Shown one piece after another: positions 7,583 to 13,247 of a stretch of DNA of 15,289 nt. A program made the translations under genes and the position numbers. The notes below the pieces were generated by a model. The model did no database searches. It saw only the letters and a list, made by a program, of their open reading frames with translations, and was not told where the DNA came from. How positions within the stretch are numbered: the stretch's first letter is position 1; each line of letters starts with the position of its first letter. The stretch comes from Deltaproteobacteria bacterium (GTDB taxonomy: Bacteria > Desulfobacterota > Dissulfuribacteria > Dissulfuribacterales > UBA3076). The stretch spans positions 1 through 15,289 of the forward strand of contig JAUWHV010000071.1 in assembly GCA_030605675.1 (NCBI GenBank), in the 5' to 3' direction.

Positions 7583-9619
7583 CTAAGAGACAGGATCATA
7601 ATGGGAAAATACCATGGTAAAGGTACCTCTGCCCTGGGATATGGACCGGAGTTTTGTAGAATAGCCGAACATTCTGGAAAGCGGAGCAATTGCCTTAATA
7701 ACCTGGATTGGTCCCCTCGGCTCAATCTGTTCGACTCTGCCATGACGACTGTTTAAATTCCCGATTACATCACCCATAAATGATTCCGGTACCAACACTT
7801 CCAAACTCATAATGGGTTCAAGGAGTACCGGATCAGCCTGTTCACAGGCCCGTTGCAGTCCTATAGAAGCTGCAGCCCTGAAAGACACATCGGTAGAGAG
7901 ACCTTCTTCAAAGACTGCATTCTTTAATACTACCTCAACGTCTATTATGGGAAAACCCTTTAAAACACCGCTTTCGAGTCTCTGTCTTAATGTTTCCAAA
8001 ATAAGGGCTTCGTAACCCTCGGGCAGGCATTCAGGCTCCAGCTTACTAACCACACGATTGGTATGCCCCCTTTCTCTGGGAGAGACCTGGATGACTACAG
8101 TAGCTGTCTGACGTCCGCCGCCTATCTCCCTGTCAAATCGCTCTTCTATCGTAACGGACTTTTGAATAGTCTCCCGATAGACCACTTGAGGTTTACCCAC
8201 TGTTACAAAGGCATTAAACTCTCTAAGCAGCCTGTGGACCAGGATTTCCAGATGCAGCTCTCCCATACCGGAGATAATTGTCTGGCCGGTCTCTTCATTG
8301 AATTTGACCTTGAAGGTAGGATCTTCCTCAGACAACTTATTAAGAGCCGAATCTATTTTTTCTTGATGTCCTATAGTCTTGGGCTCTACAGCGACAGAGA
8401 TCACAGGCTGGTAGGTCTCAATCGGCTCAAGGAGTATAGGGTGTTTCTGATCACAAAGTGTGTCTCCTGTTGAAGTATGCTTAAGACCCATAACAGCCAC
8501 TATGTTACCTGCTCCGGCCTCTTTGATCCTTTCTCTCTTGTTGGCATGCATCTGCAAGATCCTGGCGGCCTTTTCCTTAAGCCTTTTACCAGGGTTCCAT
8601 ACCTCATCTCCCGCCCTTAATTTTCCGGAATAGACACGCACATAGGTCATCCTCCGCCCCTGATCCATCTGGACTTTAAAAGCAAGGGCAGCAAGCGGGG
8701 CATTGTCTTGACTGAGACGTTTTTCAACAGTGTCTGTAACAGGATTTATGCCTTTTACCGGTGGCACATCCAGAGGACTCGGCAGATATCTGATTATGCC
8801 GTCCAGTAAAAGCTGTACTCCCTTGTTTTTAAGTGCAGAACCGCAATAAACAGGAATACACTGGAGCCCAATGCACGCCCGCCTGACGGCCTCGTGTAAT
8901 TCCTGGTCACTTATGGTTTCCTCATCCAGGTACTTTTCCATTATAGCGTCATCTACGCCGGAAAGGGCCTCAAGCAGATTTTCCCTGGCCTTAGATACCT
9001 CTTGCCGATATTCTTCCGGTATGGGACTTTCTTTAAACTCGACTCCCTGAGTTGCTTCGTCCCATACAACCATTTTTTCCTTAATGAGATCGAATACACC
9101 CTGAAAAGAATCCTCAGAACCAACAGGTAGTGTCAAGATAAGTGGATAGACTCCCAACTGTTCTTTCATCTGTTCAACAGCGCCCGGGAAGTCGGCCCCA
9201 AGCCGATCCATTTTATTGATAAAGGCAATCTTCGGGACTTTGTACTTGTCTGCCTGGTGCCAAACAGTCTCTGACTGGGGTTCAACCCCTCCAACTGCAC
9301 AGAAAACCCCAACTGCACCGTCTAAAACCCTCAGAGACCTCTCCACTTCTATTGTAAAATCCACATGGCCCGGAGTATCGATTATGTGTATCTCTTTTCC
9401 CAGCCAGTAACAGGTCGTAACCGCAGAGGTAATTGTAATTCCCCTCTCCTGTTCTTCGGGCATCCAATCCATGGTAGCCTGGCCGTCATGGACTTCTCCC
9501 ATCTTATGGGTTTTGCCCGTATAAAACAGAACACGCTCAGTGAGAGTGGTCTTTCCCGCATCTATATGGGCAATTATTCCTATATTGCGGATTTGTTTTA
9601 TTCGATTTTCACGGGTCAT
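7583..9619 (-). CDS. Divergent elongation factor G paralogue (EF-G type 2)
   Basis: A 678-residue ribosomal translocase-family GTPase with all five EF-G domains. The G domain is intact: P loop AHIDAGKTT (17-25), switch I RGITITSA (59-66), DTPGH (81-85), NKMDR (135-139) and GSALKNKG (260-267). Domains III and V are conserved (EEDPTFKVKF, GMGELHLEIL, EPIMSLEVLVPE, then MGDVIGNLNSRHGR). Domain IV is not canonical: the loop usually reading GGRGQYGHV is GGGRQTATVV (500-509), and the tip loop usually reading like YHDVDSSE is FEEGLSTD (570-577), losing the conserved tip histidine. It lies outside any str operon, with no rpsL, rpsG or tuf nearby. This fits a second EF-G, such as the spdEFG or EF-G2 groups of spirochaetes, planctomycetes and delta-proteobacteria, some of which act in ribosome recycling. 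No clear Shine-Dalgarno precedes the ATG. Confidence 0.93.
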   Translation of the reverse strand: MTRENRIKQIRNIGIIAHIDAGKTTLTERVLFYTGKTHKMGEVHDGQATMDWMPEEQERGITITSAVTTCYWLGKEIHIIDTPGHVDFTIEVERSLRVLDGAVGVFCAVGGVEPQSETVWHQADKYKVPKIAFINKMDRLGADFPGAVEQMKEQLGVYPLILTLPVGSEDSFQGVFDLIKEKMVVWDEATQGVEFKESPIPEEYRQEVSKARENLLEALSGVDDAIMEKYLDEETISDQELHEAVRRACIGLQCIPVYCGSALKNKGVQLLLDGIIRYLPSPLDVPPVKGINPVTDTVEKRLSQDNAPLAALAFKVQMDQGRRMTYVRVYSGKLRAGDEVWNPGKRLKEKAARILQMHANKRERIKEAGAGNIVAVMGLKHTSTGDTLCDQKHPILLEPIETYQPVISVAVEPKTIGHQEKIDSALNKLSEEDPTFKVKFNEETGQTIISGMGELHLEILVHRLLREFNAFVTVGKPQVVYRETIQKSVTIEERFDREIGGGRQTATVVIQVSPRERGHTNRVVSKLEPECLPEGYEALILETLRQRLESGVLKGFPIIDVEVVLKNAVFEEGLSTDVSFRAAASIGLQRACEQADPVLLEPIMSLEVLVPESFMGDVIGNLNSRHGRVEQIEPRGPIQVIKAIAPLSRMFGYSTKLRSISQGRGTFTMVFSHYDPVS

Positions 9620-9647
9620 ATTCTGAATTGCTCAAACTTCTCGCAAC

Positions 9648-9676
9648 TATACAGTTTAGAAACTATTCAAAATCAA
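9648..9676 (-). promoter_or_regulatory. Possible promoter of the EF-G paralogue
   Basis: On the minus strand TTGATT (9676-9671), a 17-bp spacer and TGTATA (9653-9648) lie about 30 bp before the start codon. The match is moderate and the surrounding DNA is AT-rich, so chance is possible. The rest of the 9620-9920 gap holds this site and the terminator of the next gene upstream; nothing else was recognised between 9680 and 9845. Confidence 0.3.
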
Positions 9677-9847
9677 TTTTTCAATCTTTCGCGCTTTCGT
9701 GATAATTCTTTTTTGCTTCCCCTGGAACATACTCGTTGACAAAACGTATCGGTTCTATTTAACAAAAAGCCTGCAAATACACAATAACTTAAAGGCCGTG
9801 GCAATCAGTCGGGGGGGAATCTGTCGTAATGCCCAGCCTTAGGCAGG

Positions 9848-9901
9848 AAAAAAATAGAGAGTCCGAACGGCATGGTACACAAATGATGCGCACGAACTCT
9901 C
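9848..9901 (-). terminator. Terminator of the DUF4412 gene
   Basis: On the minus strand GAGAGTTCG (9901-9893) pairs with CGGACTCTC (9865-9857), nine pairs including one G-U. A long partly structured loop of about 27 nt lies between them, and the T-rich tract TATTTTTTT follows (9856-9848). It begins about 20 nt after the stop codon. The long loop is atypical but the stem plus U tract is convincing. Confidence 0.6.
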
Positions 9902-9920
9902 AATTTAATGCACCGGCAAT

Positions 9921-10643
9921 CTAATAAGGTGGGGCCTTACGATCCAGCATTTTATACCCTTTTGGTATTTCAAACAAATCCTTGCTCAGGGCCTTTTCCT
10001 CAATGGTCTTCAAGGTAGTTGTAGTCGTTATACCCATCACATTTGTCACTGTTTGGACCGGAAAACCATCCCACTCACCCGCCATGCCCATTTTCTTCAT
10101 CATCGGATTTTTCTCAAATATCTTTTCCATCTTTTTGCCAAAGGCAGTATATTCTTTGTATCCCTTCACATCCTTTGAAATCCAAAATTCGTTGTTGCCG
10201 CCCATCATGGTCATATTGTACTTTTTGCACATATATCCGGCTATTTTCTTTGTTTCATTCGTAGGGGTTACCTTCATTTCTTTCGCTAGCTCTTCCACCA
10301 TCCCCTTTCCACGTTCATCGTCCATTAAAGATGTCATATTAACCTTTGTATAGGTTTTGTCTTTGATGTTAATATGATACATCGTCATAGTATCATATTC
10401 CATTATCATTATGCCATCACTCATATCCGTACGGTAAGCATATGAAGTAAGATAGTGCTTAGTTGTCTCAGTCTTGTTGAACTGATCGAGCATTTGCTTA
10501 GGTAAATTACCGGGTAAGCCAGCAGGTAGCCCCTCACTGACACTCTCGGATTCCCAGTAAAGATCGCCGTAAGCCGCCGTTGATATGGTAAAAAAAATCA
10601 GTAACGCTAATGGTAAATACGCAATCCGTTTCCATTCTTTCAT
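9921..10643 (-). CDS. DUF4412-family exported protein
   Basis: A 240-residue exported protein of unknown function. A signal peptide is clear: MKEWKR, a hydrophobic stretch (about 8-22) and a likely cut after TAAYG (residue 26). The mature part matches the DUF4412 pattern: an early YRTDMSDGIMIMEYDTMTMY segment, a KKIAGYMCKKYNMTM strand pair, EFWISKDV, and a late GFPVQTVT/TTTTTLKTIEEKALSKDLFEIPKGYK segment. DUF4412 proteins are periplasmic or surface proteins with a barrel-like fold of unknown ligand. The protein is notably rich in Met (many in MIMEY, MTMM, MMKKMGM), which might suit metal binding, but that is speculation. A Shine-Dalgarno (AAAGGAGA) lies 5 nt before the ATG. It is monocistronic, with a structured RNA immediately upstream in the leader. 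Confidence 0.8.
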   Translation of the reverse strand: MKEWKRIAYLPLALLIFFTISTAAYGDLYWESESVSEGLPAGLPGNLPKQMLDQFNKTETTKHYLTSYAYRTDMSDGIMIMEYDTMTMYHINIKDKTYTKVNMTSLMDDERGKGMVEELAKEMKVTPTNETKKIAGYMCKKYNMTMMGGNNEFWISKDVKGYKEYTAFGKKMEKIFEKNPMMKKMGMAGEWDGFPVQTVTNVMGITTTTTLKTIEEKALSKDLFEIPKGYKMLDRKAPPY

Positions 10644-10672
10644 CTGTTTCTCCTTTCATGTTTTCTAGTTAG

Positions 10673-10785
10673 TTTCCCTATCCAGATCCCTGTGGTGGCC
10701 TGAACACTCGCCATGTCGCATCCGGGTCTGCTGCCTTCCGGATCACTCCACGCCGTCGGCTTTCACTCCCGGTCTCCCGAAAGTC
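10673..10785 (-). ncRNA. Rod-shaped structured RNA with SRP-RNA-like apical motif
   Basis: Read on the minus strand, the 14-mer CCGGAAGGCAGCAG (10742-10729) equals the apical GGAA tetraloop and 3' internal-loop strand typical of bacterial signal recognition particle (4.5S) RNA. By hand the flanks fold into a long irregular hairpin: GCGUGG with CC(CGG)AUGC, GCC with GGC, GUG with CAC, AGA with UCU, and UUUC (10782-10779) with GAAA (10676-10673). The total of about 110 nt suits a small SRP RNA, and a promoter ends 7 nt before the fold begins. Against it, the 5' strand of the internal loop reads AGUGAU rather than the usual UCAGGU, and there is no terminator after it. It may instead be a structured leader of the DUF4412 gene. 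Confidence 0.42.
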
Positions 10786-10796
10786 ATTTTGACTTT
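10780..10796. promoter_or_regulatory. Perfect operator-like inverted repeat over the -10/start site
   Basis: AAAGTCA-TTT-TGACTTT is a perfect 7-bp inverted repeat with a 3-bp centre. It overlaps the predicted -10 (10797-10792) and start site of the minus-strand promoter, the usual position for a repressor operator. No cognate regulator gene is in the window. Confidence 0.35.
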
Positions 10797-10820
10797 ACAC
10801 AAGCAAAAAAAATTCGGCAA
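10792..10820 (-). promoter_or_regulatory. Promoter for the structured RNA and/or DUF4412 gene
   Basis: On the minus strand -35 TTGCCG (10820-10815), a 17-bp spacer containing a T tract, and -10 TAAAGT (10797-10792). The expected start, about 10785, coincides with the first base of the rod-shaped RNA fold, which supports both calls. Confidence 0.42.
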
Positions 10821-10994
10821 CCTTCTCAGTATTCCGGAAGATGGCATAGGACTCCAGGCGGGCATAGTCTGTCAAATTTGTAACTATTCAGGTGGATAGA
10901 CTGAAGGTAGAAGGCTAATAGGGGCAAGTCCAATAACCCTTCTATTCTGCATTGATAATTCCTATTTGCTTTATTGATCATCCTGATGTAAAAG

Positions 10995-11024
10995 TTGTCA
11001 TCAATTTCACATGGAGTCTATGAC
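10995..11024 (+). promoter_or_regulatory. Possible promoter of the DUF1858 gene
   Basis: TTGTCA (10995-11000), an 18-bp spacer and TATGAC (11019-11024). It would give a leader of about 80 nt before the ATG at 11112. The rest of the stretch from 10821 to 11090 holds only weak inverted repeats, such as TAGAAGG/CCTTCTA around 10908-10946, and no gene. Confidence 0.28.
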
Positions 11025-11111
11025 GACCCCCCTGAGACGCTCCTGCCGGTATCCAATGGATTAGGGAGAATCTTTTAGGTGAACAATTTCCATAAAGAGG
11101 TGATCAGTAAA

Positions 11112-11156
11112 ATGGTGTCTAAGAATTACTTTGTGACCCGCTGGGGAATAAACTGA
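11112..11156 (+). CDS. Possible 14-codon leader peptide, or UGA-interrupted N-terminus of the DUF1858 protein
   Basis: An ATG at 11112 encodes MVSKNYFVTRWGIN and then meets TGA (11154-11156). It is preceded by TAAAGAGGTGATC (11093-11105), which matches the ideal Shine-Dalgarno complement of the 16S 3' end at 12 of 13 positions, the strongest ribosome site in the window. The frame is the same as the DUF1858 gene and stays open from TGA to the GTG at 11208, so reading through the UGA would give one longer protein. Twenty nt after the UGA the loop of a small hairpin CCAA-GGTCA-TTGG begins. It could be a leader peptide, a selenocysteine site, or a chance or mutated start. Confidence 0.35.
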   Translation: MVSKNYFVTRWGIN

Positions 11157-11207
11157 GATTATTCACCACATACCAAGGTCATTGGCAGATCTTCTCTGAG
11201 GAAAGAA

Positions 11208-11495
11208 GTGTATCCAAAGCTGAATTCCATACATGTTAGTGAAATTGTTCCAGGCAAAGACTACGGAATTAGTTCTGAGATGACTGTGCTTGAGGTTATT
11301 CACCGGCACAGACAGACAGAGACTGTATTCAAGAAATACGACGAACAGGCCGGGGTGTGTATCTGCTGTCAGGCCTTGTTCGAAACTCTGGAGGAAGTAG
11401 CGGAAAAGTATAATTTAGGCCTGAAAGGGCTCCTTTTGGAGTTAGAGGCCGTGGTCAGTCCCGGCTCAGCAAGTCGGAATGAGTCCGGATCTTAG
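11208..11495 (+). CDS. DUF1858 (HCP-associated redox-disulfide) domain protein
   Basis: A 95-residue soluble protein. Residues about 20-80 match the DUF1858 / hybrid-cluster-protein-associated disulfide domain: a short strand, the helix MTVLEVIHRHRQTETVFKKY, a Cys motif, then FETLEEVAEKYNL and LLLELE. The family normally has a CxxC before FETLEEAA; here the motif is C51-I-C53-C54, with an extra cysteine inside it. The domain is thought to act in redox or sulfur chemistry in anaerobes, but its reaction is not established. The start used is GTG with GAGGAAAG upstream (6 nt spacing); an upstream in-frame start interrupted by TGA is discussed separately. It is about 255 bp upstream of the porin and transcribed the same way, though the MITE separates them. 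It may supply reductant or sulfur handling to the reductase downstream; this is inference. Confidence 0.78.
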   Translation: MYPKLNSIHVSEIVPGKDYGISSEMTVLEVIHRHRQTETVFKKYDEQAGVCICCQALFETLEEVAEKYNLGLKGLLLELEAVVSPGSASRNESGS

Positions 11496-11549
11496 GCAAA
11501 GCTACATTAAGGGGAAAGGAGTAAGGAATCTTGTGAGTGGAGGAGTAAA

Positions 11550-11655
11550 TGTAACTTCTCAATAAGTCCGGGCAAATCATATTTTGCGACTATCCAATGG
11601 ATTCCGGCGAAAGCCGGAATCCAGACATCTTACCCTGAGTTATTGAGAAGTTACA
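11550..11655. mobile_element. 106-bp MITE with 16-bp terminal inverted repeats and 6-bp target duplication
   Basis: The ends TGTAACTTCTCAATAA (11550-11565) and TTATTGAGAAGTTACA (11640-11655) are a perfect 16-bp inverted repeat. Both sides carry the direct repeat AGTAAA (11544-11549 and 11656-11661), as expected for a target-site duplication. Inside is a perfect 11-bp hairpin TGGATTCCGGC-GAAA-GCCGGAATCCA (11598-11623). It has no coding capacity, so it must have been moved by a transposase elsewhere. It lies between the DUF1858 gene and the porin, just after a GTG preceded by GGGGAAAGGAG (about 11511-11521). Confidence 0.78.
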
Positions 11656-11750
11656 AGTAAATTACATAACTCCTTTGATTTATTGATTTTTAGTATATTA
11701 GAAGGATTACCTGGGCAGACCGAAGAGAGGAAAAGAAAGGAGGTAGGGTC

Positions 11751-13235
11751 ATGCGCAAGAAGAAGGGTCATGCTACGGAGGCTAAGGGTTGGAATTTTTT
11801 TGAGTTTTTAAGGAGGATAGGGTTTGTTCTGATAGGGATAATGACCTTGGCCTCGGGAATTGGAGTGGGCGGCTCTTCCTTTGGCGCGGAAGTGGTCTTT
11901 GTCAATGCACCCCGGGAAAGCTGGCCCCAGAAAAAGCTCACCTTTGGTACCGATCTGACATTCCGGTATGAAACGCTGTATAATTTCAACTGTACTGGGT
12001 ATGGCAAAGACGTCCCTGCCGGGAAGGAAGACGATAGCATATATCTTGGAAGAGTGAGAGCTGGCGCAAACTACACACCATCGGAAAAGGTGAGATTCTC
12101 TCTTTGGGGATACCAAGCAAACGCTTGGGACCACTCTGTACCCAAGAAAACTTTCTACAACCCTGTCTTTGGATGTGAGAATAACTCTTATGAGGACCGC
12201 CTGGAACTCTACAAAGCCTATGTAGAGATACGGCCTGTTACCCAATTCAGAATCAAGTTGGGAAGGCAGCGCCTTGATTATGGTGACTTCAGGACGTTCG
12301 GTCTTTGCAATTGGGCCAATAATGGCCCCTATCTCTGGGATGCCATTAAGTTTTCTTATGACTTCGGGAAAAATAACTTTATTGATGCATTTTACGGAAG
12401 GACTAAGATGAACGACCCCAAAGAATTTAGCCTGAATCACAGACACTCTTACGAGGGAGTGGGTGTGTATAGTAGATTTTCTCTCCCTATTTTAAATGCT
12501 CACATAGAGCCTTTCTTCGCATACAAAGGAGATGACACAGAAGAGTACGAAGAAGAAAAGGGAGGCATTGGAACGCTGAACGAATACTATATGGGTGCGA
12601 GACTCTGGGGCAGAGATTTCTATAACTTCGATTATGACTTTTGGTCCTCCAGGGAGTTTGGAAGGAGAGGTTCAGACGATATTGATGCCTATGCCTATCA
12701 TGCTTTGGGGGGCTATAACTTCAAAGGGCTATGGGCCAAGCCTCGCCTCAGTATGGAGTACACCTACTCCTCAGGAGATGACGACCCCTATGACGGGGAC
12801 CATAAGACCTTCGATGTAGGGTATGGGGTTTGGGGTGCATGGCTTGGGAACCAATGGAGTTTTTTCAAATGGAGGAACTTCCAGGACTTCCAGGTAAATC
12901 TTGAGTTGTGGCCTATTGAGGGCGTGCATATGGTCTTCGGCCTGCATAACTACTGGCTGGCAGAAAAGGAAGACGCCTGGTACATGAATCCGCGTCTGTA
13001 CAGAGATCCCAATGGTGATTCAGGCAAAAAGGTAGGGGAGACCTTCGATATCACTGCCAACGTTGATCTGAGCAAGATTTTTCCCCACTACTCTCTGCTT
13101 AAAGGCCACCGCTTGAGTTGCACCTATGGCCACTTCTTCCCCAGTGAGGTTGTGCGCAACAGGGCGGATGACAACAGCGGGGCGGATTGGTTCTACATCC
13201 AGTGGAGTTACAAATACTCTTGGAAGATGCTTTAA
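11751..13235 (+). CDS. Outer-membrane beta-barrel porin, alginate-export family type
   Basis: A 494-residue outer-membrane protein. The N-terminus has a long basic n-region, a hydrophobic core (about 24-43) and a likely cut after SSFGA (46). The mature part is a series of amphipathic, aromatic-rich strands: DSIYLGRVRAGANY, VRFSLWGYQANAW, FRIKLGRQRLDYGDFRTFG, IEPFFAYKGDD, and a C-terminal ADWFYIQWSYKY. The LGRQRLDYGD-F-R signature is typical of Alginate_exp (AlgE-like) barrels, most of which are porins of unknown substrate rather than alginate exporters. There are no alginate genes here. Three cysteines (81, 142, 186) are unusual for a barrel. The Shine-Dalgarno AAAGGAGGT is strong. The stop codon overlaps the ribosome site of the next gene 12 bp on, so porin and reductase are probably co-translated. 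Confidence 0.82.
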   Translation: MRKKKGHATEAKGWNFFEFLRRIGFVLIGIMTLASGIGVGGSSFGAEVVFVNAPRESWPQKKLTFGTDLTFRYETLYNFNCTGYGKDVPAGKEDDSIYLGRVRAGANYTPSEKVRFSLWGYQANAWDHSVPKKTFYNPVFGCENNSYEDRLELYKAYVEIRPVTQFRIKLGRQRLDYGDFRTFGLCNWANNGPYLWDAIKFSYDFGKNNFIDAFYGRTKMNDPKEFSLNHRHSYEGVGVYSRFSLPILNAHIEPFFAYKGDDTEEYEEEKGGIGTLNEYYMGARLWGRDFYNFDYDFWSSREFGRRGSDDIDAYAYHALGGYNFKGLWAKPRLSMEYTYSSGDDDPYDGDHKTFDVGYGVWGAWLGNQWSFFKWRNFQDFQVNLELWPIEGVHMVFGLHNYWLAEKEDAWYMNPRLYRDPNGDSGKKVGETFDITANVDLSKIFPHYSLLKGHRLSCTYGHFFPSEVVRNRADDNSGADWFYIQWSYKYSWKML

Positions 13236-13247
13236 GGAGGCAAGATT

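Noticed and set aside
10908..10946. TAGAAGG/CCTTCTA hairpin as a terminator
   Set aside because: The stem is 7 bp around a loop of over 20 nt, with no T tract on either strand and no gene ending nearby.
11808..12446. 212-codon minus-strand frame across the porin gene
   Set aside because: It is antisense to a gene with signal peptide, strong ribosome site and family motifs, and its own product has no recognisable features.
11751..13235. True alginate exporter
   Set aside because: Only the barrel family is suggested; there are no alg biosynthesis genes nearby, and most members are general or specific porins.
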